A stretch of DNA of 64,000 bases from Sphaerochaeta pleomorpha str. Grapes (GCF_000236685.1 NC_016633.1:3229815-3293814); one strand, 5' to 3'; counted from the stretch's first letter, positions 18,226 through 27,057 are shown. A program made the numbers and translations. The notes: generated by a model from the sequence alone, not told the origin.

Positions 18226-18864
18226 GTGGCATCGGTAGTTCCAACAGCTATGGTCGGGGGAAGTTTTGATCCAGTTCACCTTGGTCATCTTCACTTGGTC
18301 CATACGGTACTCAATGCAACGAACTACCGTCGTTTTGTGTTTGTCCCCGTGGCACAGAATAATTTCAAACCACAGGCCCAGCTGGCAAGTGCCAAGGACC
18401 GAATTGCTATGTTACGGTTAAGCTTCAAGGCTTACCGGCGCCTGTATCCGGATGATCCTCCCTGTGAGTTGCTTCTCGATGAGTGTGAGCTGCATAGGGG
18501 AGGGGTTTCCTATACCTATGATACAGTCAAACACCTCTATTTGCAGTATAGTATAAAAGGGAGGTTGGGTTTGGTCATGGGTGATGACCTTTTGCCTGAT
18601 CTTTCCAAATGGCATGAATTTGAATCCCTGAAGGAATTGGTTTCTTTCGTGGTCATCCGTAGGGATGCAACGGCTACGGTTTTCAAGGATTACTTTGTTG
18701 ACCTTTCCTACGTCGATAATGCAGTATTCGATGATTCTTCCTCAAAGATCAGGGCAGCCTGTGCCCGGTTGGGCGAGGATGAACCGTTAGGCGATGACAT
18801 TCGTTCCCTGATGACCAAGGAGGTTGCTGATTATGTTCAGCAAAACAAGCTTTACCGTTCTTGA
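18226..18864 (+). CDS. nadD: Nicotinate-nucleotide adenylyltransferase
   Basis: NadD adenylates nicotinate mononucleotide to deamido-NAD in NAD synthesis. The 212-residue protein has the nucleotidyltransferase motif GGSFDPVHLGH (11-21) and the C-terminal SSSKIRAA segment corresponding to the ISSTxIR motif. It starts with GTG at 18226, preceded by a G-rich site, 9 nt after obgE. An ATG at 18250 would truncate the beta strand before the motif and is less likely. It overlaps yqeK by 32 nt. Confidence 0.93.
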   Translation: MASVVPTAMVGGSFDPVHLGHLHLVHTVLNATNYRRFVFVPVAQNNFKPQAQLASAKDRIAMLRLSFKAYRRLYPDDPPCELLLDECELHRGGVSYTYDTVKHLYLQYSIKGRLGLVMGDDLLPDLSKWHEFESLKELVSFVVIRRDATATVFKDYFVDLSYVDNAVFDDSSSKIRAACARLGEDEPLGDDIRSLMTKEVADYVQQNKLYRS

Positions 18865-19417
18865 AAGGGATGTCAGGTCCCTCATGAGTGAGAGACGCTT
18901 CCTCCATAGCCTGGGGACTGCCCAGACTTGTGTAAGCCTTTGTGAGAGGTATCATGAGAACGTTGAGGTGGACGACTGCTACCGATGTGGTTTGCTGCAT
19001 GACATCGCAAGGGAATGGCCGGATGCCAAGCTTCAAGAATATGCCAGGGAACACCAGCTCTCATTGGAAAGTGAGGAGAAACTCATTCCGATGTTGCTGC
19101 ATGGTCCGGTTGCCGCAGATATGTTGGCCTATAAGGGGTATGACTCTGCCCTATGCACTGCGGTACGCTACCACACCCTGGGAAGCCCCTACATGGGGCG
19201 GTTGGGGCTTATCCTGTTCATTGCAGACTTTATTGAACCTGGCAGGACACACCTCAGTGGGGGACAAAGGGAGTCGTTGCTGGAAAAAAGAAGTCTGGAA
19301 GAGGTTTGCTGCGGCTTGCTTTCCCTGCAGGATAGTTATTTCGAAAGCAAAGGAAAACGTCCCGCGTTTTCTTCCTTGTCCCTGAGAAAATTCATTGAGG
19401 AGGGGGGCAGGCTTTGA
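18833..19417 (+). CDS. yqeK: HD-domain hydrolase YqeK (symmetrical Ap4A hydrolase family)
   Basis: YqeK-type HD proteins cleave diadenosine tetraphosphate symmetrically to ADP. The 194-residue protein shows the HD metal ligands in GLLHDIAREW, then LLHGPVAADML and AVRYHTLG. The usual YqeK tail follows, with ILFIADFIEPGRTH. A frame-open TTG at 18824 exists, but AAGGAGG ending at 18823 is correctly placed for the ATG at 18833. It overlaps nadD by 32 nt and the next gene by 4 nt. The nadD-yqeK-rsfS order is common in bacteria. Confidence 0.92.
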   Translation: MFSKTSFTVLERDVRSLMSERRFLHSLGTAQTCVSLCERYHENVEVDDCYRCGLLHDIAREWPDAKLQEYAREHQLSLESEEKLIPMLLHGPVAADMLAYKGYDSALCTAVRYHTLGSPYMGRLGLILFIADFIEPGRTHLSGGQRESLLEKRSLEEVCCGLLSLQDSYFESKGKRPAFSSLSLRKFIEEGGRL

Positions 19418-20013
19418 AACGGTTCCGCTCTTCTCCCTGCTTTTTGGTCTGTGCTCTTCTCATACTTCTGGTTGGCTGTAGGCAGGAAGGAATCCAAGCC
19501 GAATACGGTTTGTTTGGTTCTGAGGCTATCGTCCTCCTGAAACAAGGGGAAACTCTCAGTGTTTTGTCCTTACCTGCTGACATTGTTGACGGGTATGCCC
19601 TTCATACAAAGTTGGGAAAACAATTGGCTGTGCAGGATCTGCTGGGAATTCCTCCTACCGGTACGTTTGGGACGACTAGCGGCAACCTCGCCCTGCTCAG
19701 GGAATTGAGTAGGACTCTTGCAAGCGAAAGACTGGGGGTCGGGGAAGACCAAATTACCGACCAAATGCGTCTTGATGCGATGTTTGCCAGCGCTGAAGAC
19801 TTGAGAAAAACAGAGTTGGACAATACACTGCAAAGGCTCAGCGGTCTGGATTCTGTCCTTGACCGTTTTTCGGATGTGAAATACTGCCATTATTATGATG
19901 TTGGCAGGTTTATCACGATAGATACAACAACGGATTGGGAAGCATTAAGCCTGTATATCAGGCAATGGCTTGCAGAGGCCATGCTTCTGGACCGAAGGAG
20001 AAATATTTCATGA
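19414..20013 (+). CDS. Hypothetical lipoprotein between yqeK and rsfS
   Basis: I do not recognise a family. The 199-residue product starts with TTG (overlapping the yqeK stop as TTGA, with an AGGAGG site upstream). It has a lipoprotein signal: basic KRFRSS, a hydrophobic stretch CFLVCALLILL, and lipobox LVGC with the modified Cys at about 22. The mature part contains LLKQGETLSVLSLPADI and a second soluble region. In some bacteria a LytR-CpsA-Psr gene sits between yqeK and rsfS; the VLSLPADI segment faintly recalls the LCP start, but the protein is too short to be a full LCP enzyme. Translation is coupled to rsfS by ATGA. Confidence 0.65.
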   Translation: MKRFRSSPCFLVCALLILLVGCRQEGIQAEYGLFGSEAIVLLKQGETLSVLSLPADIVDGYALHTKLGKQLAVQDLLGIPPTGTFGTTSGNLALLRELSRTLASERLGVGEDQITDQMRLDAMFASAEDLRKTELDNTLQRLSGLDSVLDRFSDVKYCHYYDVGRFITIDTTTDWEALSLYIRQWLAEAMLLDRRRNIS

Positions 20014-20348
20014 ATGAATTGATCGATTCCAATGCAAAGACCATTGGGCAGTTTCTTGAAGACCACAAATGTAAGGATATCCATATCATCGATGTTAGCG
20101 GAGAATGTTCCTGGGCGGATTGCTTTGTCATTGCTACCGTCAACAGTGTCGGACATCTCAAAGGTGTAGCCCATGAATTATGGAGTGAGCTCAACAATCT
20201 CGGACTTGAAGTGAACAATCGTCATAAGAATCCCCAGGGAGACGGCTGGGAATTGATAGATTGTGGCAGTATTGTCATACACCTGATGAGTTCAGAGCTC
20301 AGGGATTTCTATTCCCTTGAGAAGCTTTGGCAGAAAAAAGACCTCTAG
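20010..20348 (+). CDS. rsfS: Ribosomal silencing factor RsfS
   Basis: RsfS binds L14 on the 50S subunit and blocks joining of the 30S, lowering translation in starvation. The 112-residue protein carries the DUF143 core DIHIIDVSGECSWADCFVIATVNS and the C-terminal GWELIDCGSIVIHLM. The frame is open from 19935, but the coupled ATG at 20010 fits the family length. It is the last gene of the rplU unit. Its TAG stop shares CTAG (20345-20348) with the stop of the convergent lacI-type gene, with no terminator between them. Confidence 0.94.
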   Translation: MNELIDSNAKTIGQFLEDHKCKDIHIIDVSGECSWADCFVIATVNSVGHLKGVAHELWSELNNLGLEVNNRHKNPQGDGWELIDCGSIVIHLMSSELRDFYSLEKLWQKKDL

Positions 20349-21376
20349 TCCTCGATATTCTCCCGGATTTTGATAATCGTATTGGTTATTGAATCCGTGG
20401 GAGGATTTTTCTGGTTTCCTATCATATAGGCGAAGAGTTTTTGAATGGCCTGGTATCCCTGTTGTGTAGGGTTCTGGCATAAGGTAAAGGAAATGATATT
20501 TTTCTTTACCAGTTTTTTTGTCGAGGGAATGTCATCAAAAGTAAGCACTTTGACCAGACCTTCCCTTTTTAGTTTCGTGACTGCCCTGCAGGCGCCTTCC
20601 ACCCCGGCAGCAGCTATAAAGATGCAATTGATCTGCCGATGCATTGTCAGGGCCTGGGTCGTGACCGTGAAAGCCAAGTCATCATCATCGAGGCTTTCCT
20701 TTGTTTCTACGATTTCAAAGGGTACATTCTTTTCTTTCAACCCCTGCAAGAATCCCTTGATCCTTTCGTTATGGCCCAGAATATTAAATGAACCGGTAAG
20801 AATGAGCAATTCCTGCTTATCCTTGCTGATCATGGACAGAAGCCCTGCAGCAGTCTTTCCCGCATGGTAGTAATCGGGTCCGATATAACAGAGCCTGCCG
20901 CAATCAGGGATGTCTGTGTTGACACAGACGACGGGAATCCCTCCTGCAATGGTCTTTTCCAGGGCCATTCTTACCTGAGGCACATCAACTGAGGTTATGC
21001 AGAGGGCGGAATACCCTTTCTCCTGCAATTCCCGTATGGCATTGACATGGGTTTCAGTATCGAATGATTTGACCTCTTTAATGTCGATAGAAAGCCCAAA
21101 ATCAGAGAGTTCGCGCTCTGCAATCCTGAAACCGGCAATTACATCCTCAAAAAAAGGGTTTCCTATACTGGGAAGGAGGCAGGCAAAGGTCATGGGTTGC
21201 TTGAGGGCTGCCAATACTTTACCTGCCCGGTTAGGGAAAAAGCCCAAATCCTCGGCTATTTCCCTGACCTTGGCAGCTACCTCTGCATTAACCCCGCCCC
21301 TATTATGCAATACCCGGTCAACAGTGCCTCTAGAGACTCCTGCAACCCGGGCTATATCCTTAATTGTAACTGACAA
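20345..21376 (-). CDS. LacI family transcriptional regulator of the ChvE-type sugar operon
   Basis: This is a 343-residue LacI/GalR regulator. The N-terminal HTH is VTIKDIARVAGVSRGTVDRVLHN with the hinge helix AAGKVLAALKQ-like region. The effector domain is a periplasmic-binding-protein fold, including GIPVVCVNTDIPD. It uses a TTG start (21376) preceded by AAGGA at good spacing. It is the last gene of the ChvE-type importer operon, 54 nt after the permease. It is therefore likely to control that operon through the palindrome at 25429-25440; the effector is presumably a monosaccharide. Confidence 0.88.
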   Translation of the reverse strand: MSVTIKDIARVAGVSRGTVDRVLHNRGGVNAEVAAKVREIAEDLGFFPNRAGKVLAALKQPMTFACLLPSIGNPFFEDVIAGFRIAERELSDFGLSIDIKEVKSFDTETHVNAIRELQEKGYSALCITSVDVPQVRMALEKTIAGGIPVVCVNTDIPDCGRLCYIGPDYYHAGKTAAGLLSMISKDKQELLILTGSFNILGHNERIKGFLQGLKEKNVPFEIVETKESLDDDDLAFTVTTQALTMHRQINCIFIAAAGVEGACRAVTKLKREGLVKVLTFDDIPSTKKLVKKNIISFTLCQNPTQQGYQAIQKLFAYMIGNQKNPPTDSITNTIIKIRENIED

Positions 21377-21430
21377 TTACGTATCCTTTTTTGCGAAGTC
21401 TACCGTAACGTTTCATCCACATCAATATAA

Positions 21431-22612
21431 CTAGTTTGATTTGACTCGTTTTTTGCTCAATACATCAAAGACTACAGCTCCAAGCACTACGATGCCCTTG
21501 ACGGCCTTCTGCCAGTTGGAATCGACGCCGAGAATGGACATACCATTGTTCAAAACCCCCATGAAGATTGCACCGATAACCGCTCCGCCTACAGTACCTG
21601 TTCCGCCATAAGCCGAAGCACCGCCGATGAAACAGGCTCCGATGGCATCGAGCTCGTAGTTTGTACCTGCGGTGGGTGCTGCTGAATTGAAGCGCGCCAC
21701 ACAGACCAAAGCAGCGACTGCTGATAGGAACCCCATGTTTGTGTAGGCTGAGAAGAGAACCTTGTCCGTATTGATGCCTGAGAGCTTTGCGGCTTTTTCG
21801 TTTCCACCTATTGCATAGAGATGCCGCCCCGGGACAGTGCTCGAGGTGTAATAGCTGTAGGCAAGTACGATGACTGCCAGTTGAATCAGGACAACGGGGA
21901 TTCCCTTGTGCCTTCCGAGCAAGGAGAAGACAAGCAACACGGCAAAGGAAATGAGCACCGTGCGGGTAATTGTCATGGCTGGGTGTTCTGTCTGGTAGCC
22001 TTTCCGTTTCTTGTTGAAGCGGTCAAAGACTGCAAACGCGATATACACCAGGCAAATAATGATGCCTACCAGAAGAGTAACCGTGAAAATCGTTTCTGCG
22101 TTGGAAGTCCCCGGAAGATACGTAGTAAAATATTTCTGGTAGCTTTCAGGGAACGGGGAGATGGTAAGGCCATTGAGAATGAGCAGGGCTACACCTCTCC
22201 AGAGCAACATCCCTGCCAAGGTTACGATGAACGGCGGTATTCTCACGAATGCAATCCAAAAACCCTGCCAAGCCCCAATAAGAGTCCCTACGATAAGGCA
22301 AATAATGATCGAGAGAAAAATATTGAGGTGCATGTTGACGACCAACGTACCTGCAACAGCTCCGACGAGTGCGACAATCGAGCCTACCGAAAGGTCGATG
22401 TTTCCACCGGTAAGGATGCAGAGCAACATACCTGAAGCCAAGATTACCACATAGGAGTTCTGGCTGATAATATTGGAAATGTTTGCCGGGGCAAAGAGGG
22501 AACCCCTGTCCTGACTGACAATAAGAAGCTGGAACAGTATCATGGTAGCTATCAATGCAATAAGCATCGAGTTCTTTTTCATGGTGTTCTTTATTACGCT
22601 CGTATTAATCAT
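21431..22612 (-). CDS. Multiple-monosaccharide ABC transporter permease (MmsB/GguB type)
   Basis: This is a 393-residue inner-membrane permease of the CUT2 ribose/xylose/ChvE class with about ten helices. Family features are LCILTGGNIDLSVGSIVALVGAVAG and, near the end, IGACFIGGASAYGGTGTVGGAVIG. The long insertion around residues 190-240 (FDRFNKKRKGYQTEHPAM) is typical of XylH/GguB proteins rather than RbsC. The ATG at 22612 overlaps the ATPase stop as ATGA, with GGAG upstream, so the longer frame to 22648 is rejected. It works with the ATPase and binding protein encoded just upstream. Confidence 0.9.
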   Translation of the reverse strand: MINTSVIKNTMKKNSMLIALIATMILFQLLIVSQDRGSLFAPANISNIISQNSYVVILASGMLLCILTGGNIDLSVGSIVALVGAVAGTLVVNMHLNIFLSIIICLIVGTLIGAWQGFWIAFVRIPPFIVTLAGMLLWRGVALLILNGLTISPFPESYQKYFTTYLPGTSNAETIFTVTLLVGIIICLVYIAFAVFDRFNKKRKGYQTEHPAMTITRTVLISFAVLLVFSLLGRHKGIPVVLIQLAVIVLAYSYYTSSTVPGRHLYAIGGNEKAAKLSGINTDKVLFSAYTNMGFLSAVAALVCVARFNSAAPTAGTNYELDAIGACFIGGASAYGGTGTVGGAVIGAIFMGVLNNGMSILGVDSNWQKAVKGIVVLGAVVFDVLSKKRVKSN

Positions 22613-24153
22613 TCTTTGTTTGCTCCTTTGTTTGATTGCACAATGCACTTCATTATTGCTTCCTGGGTAGCATCTTTCTGGAGCAATTCTCCCACGATGC
22701 GCCCTTCATTCATGACATAGATCCTATCGCACATACCCAATATCTCCGGGAGTTCCGAGGAAATGACCAATACCGATTTCCCTTCCTCCACCAGTTGATT
22801 GATAATGCAGTAGATTTCATATTTGGCCCCGACATCAATGCCTCTTGTCGGTTCGTCGAGGATCAAGATGTCTGGTTCGGCAAATATCCACTTGCCAAGT
22901 AGCACCTTTTGCTGGTTTCCCCCCGAAAGGTTGTTTACATCTTCCCTGACTGAGGAACATTTTGTACGAAGTTTCTCGCTGATATCCTTTGCCACATGGA
23001 ACTCCATGTCCCGGTCGATCCTCTGGTGCTTGCTTATGGCCTTGAGGTTGGCAAGGGTTGTGTTCTCCATAATTGATTTGGATAATATCAAGCCGTTGCC
23101 TTTCCGGTCTTCGGTGACATAGGCAATTTTATGGTCGATGGCTGTTTTTACCGAATGAAGCTGGACTTCCTTCCCATCGATGAATGTCTTGCCGGTAATA
23201 TTCCTTCCATAGCTATGCCCGAAGATACTCATTGCCAATTCTGTTCTTCCAGCCCCCATCAGGCCGCTGATACCCACGACTTCCCCCTTGTGAAGGGTAA
23301 AGGAGATGTCTTCACAAACCTTCCTGCCTTCATACAGCGGATGGAATACGGTCCAGTTCTGCACCTCAAAACTGATAGGGCCTATCTTTGGAGTGCGTTT
23401 GGGGAACCGGTCGGTGAGGCTCCTTCCTACCATGGCACTGATAATTTCGTTTTCATTGAAAGACTGAGTTTTTTTCTCCAGCGTGGTAATGACTTCGCCA
23501 TCACGGATAACTGTCACCCTGTCGGCAATATACGATACCTCGTTGAGTTTGTGTGATATGAGAATGGACGTCATGCCGTTTTTCTTGAACTCCAGAAGGA
23601 GGTCTAAAAGTTTTAGGGCATCCGTATCGTTGAGGGAAGCGGTAGGTTCGTCAAGGATGAGCAGTCTGACATTCTTGGCCAGAGCCTTTGCTATTTCGAC
23701 AAGCTGCTGTTTGCCGACGCCAATATCCTTGATAGGGACCCGGGAAGACTCCTTGAGTCCTACCATCCTCAATAGCTCATCTGCCTTGGAATAGGTATGG
23801 TCCCAGTCTACTTTGAGATAGGCCCCCCGCTCATTTCCAAGAAACATATTTTCCCCGATCGTAAGGTAGGGGACCAGTGCGAGTTCCTGGTGGATTATGA
23901 CAATTCCCTTGTTTTCGCTTTCTTTGATGGTATGAAAAGCGCATTCCTCACCATTGAGCACTATCGTCCCGCTATAGGTTCCTTGGGGGTAAATCCCACT
24001 GAGAACATTCATCAGGGTTGATTTTCCTGCCCCGTTCTCTCCAACGATTGCATGGATCTCTCCCTCTGTAATCTGTAAGCTTACATCATTGAGGGCTACG
24101 ACACCGGGGAATCGTTTGGTGATGTGTTTCATTTCCAATAACGTGTTTTCCAA
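22609..24153 (-). CDS. Multiple-monosaccharide ABC transporter ATP-binding protein (MmsA/XylG/GguA type)
   Basis: This is a 514-residue protein with two fused ABC cassettes, as in MglA/XylG. The first cassette has Walker A GENGAGKST and Walker B LLILDEPTASLND. The second has a degenerate P-loop (SGLMGAGRTELAMSIFG), signature LSGGNQQKV and Walker B ILILDEPTRGIDVG. The YPQGTYSGTI segment after the first Walker A is a XylG/GguA trait. It energises sugar import with the permease and ChvE-like protein. The gene lies 71 nt after the binding-protein gene, separated by a stem-loop. Confidence 0.92.
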   Translation of the reverse strand: MENTLLEMKHITKRFPGVVALNDVSLQITEGEIHAIVGENGAGKSTLMNVLSGIYPQGTYSGTIVLNGEECAFHTIKESENKGIVIIHQELALVPYLTIGENMFLGNERGAYLKVDWDHTYSKADELLRMVGLKESSRVPIKDIGVGKQQLVEIAKALAKNVRLLILDEPTASLNDTDALKLLDLLLEFKKNGMTSILISHKLNEVSYIADRVTVIRDGEVITTLEKKTQSFNENEIISAMVGRSLTDRFPKRTPKIGPISFEVQNWTVFHPLYEGRKVCEDISFTLHKGEVVGISGLMGAGRTELAMSIFGHSYGRNITGKTFIDGKEVQLHSVKTAIDHKIAYVTEDRKGNGLILSKSIMENTTLANLKAISKHQRIDRDMEFHVAKDISEKLRTKCSSVREDVNNLSGGNQQKVLLGKWIFAEPDILILDEPTRGIDVGAKYEIYCIINQLVEEGKSVLVISSELPEILGMCDRIYVMNEGRIVGELLQKDATQEAIMKCIVQSNKGANKE

Positions 24154-24176
24154 TTGAATCCTCCACCCAGAAGTTG

Positions 24177-24203
24177 CAGGCGGGCATTTTGAGTGCCCGC
24201 CTG
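24177..24203 (-). other. Intercistronic stem-loop between binding-protein and ATPase genes
   Basis: A perfect 10-bp stem CAGGCGGGCA/TGCCCGCCTG with a 7-nt loop lies directly after the binding-protein stop. No T-run follows on the minus strand, so it is not a standard terminator. It is well placed to protect the upstream mRNA end and give excess binding protein, as in other sugar ABC operons. Confidence 0.7.
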
Positions 24204-24224
24204 TACGGTAATACGAGAAATGGT

Positions 24225-25313
24225 TTAGTTAATAGCCAAATCAGCTTCTTTGTAGTAACCGCTGTCGATCAAGAGAGCCTTGTAGTTATCCAAGGTAGCG
24301 AAAACAGGATCGCAGAGGTAGGAAGGAATGATTCCGGTTCCATTGTCATAGGTCTTGTTGTCGTTGATCTCAACAGTTGAACCCTTGACAATTGCGTTGA
24401 CCATATCTACGACCTTGCTGGCCAAGGTGCGGGTATCTTTGAAAATCGACATACTCTGCAAGCCCTGGAGCATATTCTTTACTGCTGGCTTGTCACAGTC
24501 CTGACCGGTGAGGATCGGGAAATTGTCTTTGGTATAGCCAGCGGCTACGAGCGCGTTGGTAATTCCGTTTGCTACAGAGTCATTGGAGGAAAGAACTGCA
24601 TCGAGCCTGTTGCCCTTCGGTCCATAGCCATTGGCGGTAATCAGGTTTTCCATTCTCTTCTGGGATTCTTCAGTTGACCAGTTCGGGGTTGCGCACTGGG
24701 CTTTTGTGGTCTGGCCAGAGCGAACTACGAGCTTGCCGCTCTTGATATAGGGCTCAAGAATGGACATTGCTCCACCGAAGAAGAAGTTTACGTTGTTGTC
24801 ATCGGGGGAACCGGTGAACAATTCAATGTTGAAGGGGCCTTTTGCGGTGTCGAGTTTCAATGCATCGCGGATGAAGGTTCCCTGGATGGTACCGACTTTG
24901 TAGTTGTCAAAGGTCGCATAATAGGATACTGCATCACTGTTCATGATCAGGCGGTCATAGGCAATGACAGCGATTCCCTTTTGCTTTGCGGTTTTCAGGA
25001 CCTCGGTGAGGGCCGATCCATCGATTGCAGCGATAACCAGAACTTTGCAATTGCTGGTAATCATGTTCTCGATCTGTGCAACCTGGGTCGGAATATCATT
25101 GTCACCAGCATATTGCAAGTCAACCTTGTATCCGGCTTTTTCAAGCTGTGCTTTCATGTTAGCACCGTCTTGGTTCCATCTCTGCAGGCTTTGCGTAGGC
25201 ATAGAGACACCGATTTTTGCAACTGATGAGGAAGCAGCTTCAGTGCTTCCAGCCGCAAACATTGCCGATGTTGCTAGCAACAGGATCAGCAATACACTTG
25301 TAATCTTTTTCAT
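24225..25313 (-). CDS. ChvE-type sugar ABC transporter substrate-binding protein
   Basis: This is a 362-residue periplasmic or lipid-anchored receptor. The N-terminal signal is MKKITSVLLILLLATSAMFAAGS, and the mature part starts with IGVSMPTQSLQRWNQDG. The stretches VIAYDRLIMNSDAVSYYATFDNYKVG and LTGQDCDKPAVKNMLQG are hallmarks of ChvE/XylF-like receptors for arabinose, galactose, glucose or xylose. It is first in the operon and has an AAGGAG site before the ATG. A leader of about 130 nt carries a palindromic candidate operator. The real sugar cannot be read from the sequence. Confidence 0.9.
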   Translation of the reverse strand: MKKITSVLLILLLATSAMFAAGSTEAASSSVAKIGVSMPTQSLQRWNQDGANMKAQLEKAGYKVDLQYAGDNDIPTQVAQIENMITSNCKVLVIAAIDGSALTEVLKTAKQKGIAVIAYDRLIMNSDAVSYYATFDNYKVGTIQGTFIRDALKLDTAKGPFNIELFTGSPDDNNVNFFFGGAMSILEPYIKSGKLVVRSGQTTKAQCATPNWSTEESQKRMENLITANGYGPKGNRLDAVLSSNDSVANGITNALVAAGYTKDNFPILTGQDCDKPAVKNMLQGLQSMSIFKDTRTLASKVVDMVNAIVKGSTVEINDNKTYDNGTGIIPSYLCDPVFATLDNYKALLIDSGYYKEADLAIN

Positions 25314-25428
25314 AGGTCACTCCTTAATTAACTGGATTTCTCCAGATATTAACAAATCAAGTGAGCTATAGCACATGCAAGTAGAACGAAGGAGTAGAAT
25401 AATCACATTAGGTCATGATTACTAAACC

Positions 25429-25440
25429 GTGCTCGAGCAC
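25429..25440. promoter_or_regulatory. Candidate LacI-type operator of the ChvE operon
   Basis: GTGCTCGAGCAC is a perfect 12-bp palindrome with a central CG, the style of LacI-family operators. It lies just downstream of the predicted -10 and start site, where a repressor would block initiation. Confidence 0.55.
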
Positions 25441-25448
25441 AACTAGGT

Positions 25449-25479
25449 ATAGTATTAAGCGGATTTGCTGAATTGTAAA
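25449..25479 (-). promoter_or_regulatory. Promoter of the ChvE-type sugar operon
   Basis: On the minus strand TTTACA (25474-25479) is followed by AATACTATACC. The -10 is either AATACT at 17-bp spacing or TACTAT (25449-25454) at 19 bp. Either gives a long leader before the ATG at 25313. Confidence 0.5.
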
Positions 25480-25602
25480 CAAAATTTTTCTAAAATTTTA
25501 CTTTACCCAAAGGATTTTCGGGTAGTAAGAAAGGCGAGACTTATGAAAAATCATTGTCTCACAGCCTGGAATACCTATTTCCTGCATAAGGAACATTGTT
25601 TC

Positions 25603-26964
25603 TCAGATTACAATTTTCGTTTTCCATTTTCCCCGGGCAAAACGGACAATGAAACAGATGGAACGGAAAATCCAGTCGATATACATTGCATACCATACCC
25701 CAAGCAATCCAAAGCCGAGCTGTAATGCAAGCAGGTAGCTCATACCGACACGGAATACCCACATACTGAACATGGAGACTATCATGGTGTACTTGGCATC
25801 CCCTGCGGCCCTGAGGAAGTTGGGAAGCGTAAAAGCTGTCGGCCAGATGAGGATCGAAGCCACCATACAGGTTTTTATGACATGGCTTGCCATTAGGGTA
25901 GCCTCAACCGATAGGTTGAATACCTGTACAATCCCTGAGGAAAAGAAGAAGATCGGGGTAACGATGAGGCCCATGGCAAAATAGGCATAAACAAGAAATT
26001 TCTTGGAATAGTATACGGCTTGGTCGGTTTGCTGGGCCCCGACACATTGGCCTACGACCGTTATGGAGGCTAGGCCCAAGGCGTTCCCCGGTATATTGGC
26101 AAAGGAACCTACTGAGTTGGCTATGGCATTTGCGGCCAGGGAAGCAGTTCCAAAGGAAGCCGTAATACCTTGGACGAGCAATTTGCCGATTTGGAAGACG
26201 CTTCCTTCGATACCGTTAGGCACGCCAATGCGCAAAATCCGCTTGATCATGTCGCCCTTCCATTCGAATTTCCAGAGCTTGTAGATAAAGATGCTGTTGT
26301 TCCTGTTGCTTATCAGGACAACCATGATGAGAGCCCCGATGATTCTGCTGAGCATGGTTGCCAGTCCTGCCCCGGTAACCCCAAGGCCGAGACCGAAAAT
26401 AAAGTAGGCATTCCCACAAATGTTTATGAAATTCATCAATACGCTGACTGCAAGGGAGACCTTGCTGTTGCCCATTGACCTGAACAGCGCGGCACAGGAA
26501 TTGTACACGGCAAGGAAGGGCAAGGAAAACAATACAAAGATAAAGTACGTGACTGAGTTCACCATGACTTCGGCATCGATCGAGCCGAAAATCAATCTGA
26601 TGATAGCACCTCTGAAGGGCAGGCAGATTGCCATCAGGGAAACCGAAACCACCAAAGACAGAATCAACAATTGTTTGGCTGCAATGTTTGCAGAGGCGTT
26701 GTCTTTTCTCCCCAGATATTGGCTCGACACTACAGCCCCTCCGGTAGCAAACGAGGCAAATACCTGTACGATCAAAATGGAAATCGAATCGACAAGACTG
26801 ATGGCGCTTACTGCCGCTTCACCGGCTGAGGCCACCATAACGGTATCGGCCATGCCTATGGTAACGGCAAGGAATTGTTCGATAATCAAGGGTATTATAA
26901 GTTTCGATAAAAACTGCGGGGTAAATATGGATTCACCCAGAAAAGGGAGGGCTTGTGACTTCAC
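25603..26964 (-). CDS. MATE family efflux transporter (second copy)
   Basis: This is a 453-residue, 12-helix MATE antiporter. The family pattern is visible in LIIPLIIEQFLAVTIGMADTVMVASAGEAAVSA and the second-half GIPNGIEGSVFQIGKLLVQ-like repeat. It belongs to a different MATE subgroup from the copy at 4929-6314 and is not a recent duplicate. The frame can be read back to a TTG at 27012. A promoter (TTGTAT, 17 bp, TACTAT at 26984-26989) would start the mRNA inside that extension, so the GTG at 26964 with AGAGG upstream is chosen. The substrate is unknown. Confidence 0.85.
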   Translation of the reverse strand: MKSQALPFLGESIFTPQFLSKLIIPLIIEQFLAVTIGMADTVMVASAGEAAVSAISLVDSISILIVQVFASFATGGAVVSSQYLGRKDNASANIAAKQLLILSLVVSVSLMAICLPFRGAIIRLIFGSIDAEVMVNSVTYFIFVLFSLPFLAVYNSCAALFRSMGNSKVSLAVSVLMNFINICGNAYFIFGLGLGVTGAGLATMLSRIIGALIMVVLISNRNNSIFIYKLWKFEWKGDMIKRILRIGVPNGIEGSVFQIGKLLVQGITASFGTASLAANAIANSVGSFANIPGNALGLASITVVGQCVGAQQTDQAVYYSKKFLVYAYFAMGLIVTPIFFFSSGIVQVFNLSVEATLMASHVIKTCMVASILIWPTAFTLPNFLRAAGDAKYTMIVSMFSMWVFRVGMSYLLALQLGFGLLGVWYAMYIDWIFRSICFIVRFARGKWKTKIVI

Positions 26965-26983
26965 GAACGGTAACCTCTGGCCT

Positions 26984-27012
26984 ATAGTAGGTTGGTACTG
27001 AATATAATACAA
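26984..27012 (-). promoter_or_regulatory. Promoter of the second MATE gene
   Basis: TTGTAT (27007-27012 on the minus strand), a 17-bp spacer and TACTAT (26984-26989) predict a start near 26977. This is about 13 nt before the GTG start. The -35 overlaps the base of the upstream operon's terminator hairpin. Confidence 0.55.
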
Positions 27013-27035
27013 GGGGGGTAATCCCCCCCTGTATT
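27006..27035 (-). terminator. Terminator hairpin after the TrpXYZ-like operon
   Basis: AATACA and six or seven G face the matching C tract and TGTATT around a 4-nt loop (one mismatch in 13 bp). On the minus strand it is followed by a T/A-rich stretch (TTATATT). It lies 23 nt after the ATPase stop codon. Confidence 0.65.
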
Positions 27036-27057
27036 ACTACTGGAAATGTATTTGTGA

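Noticed and set aside
27012-27012. TTG start for the second MATE gene
   Set aside because: The predicted promoter would start transcription downstream of it, and GTG 26964 has a ribosome site.
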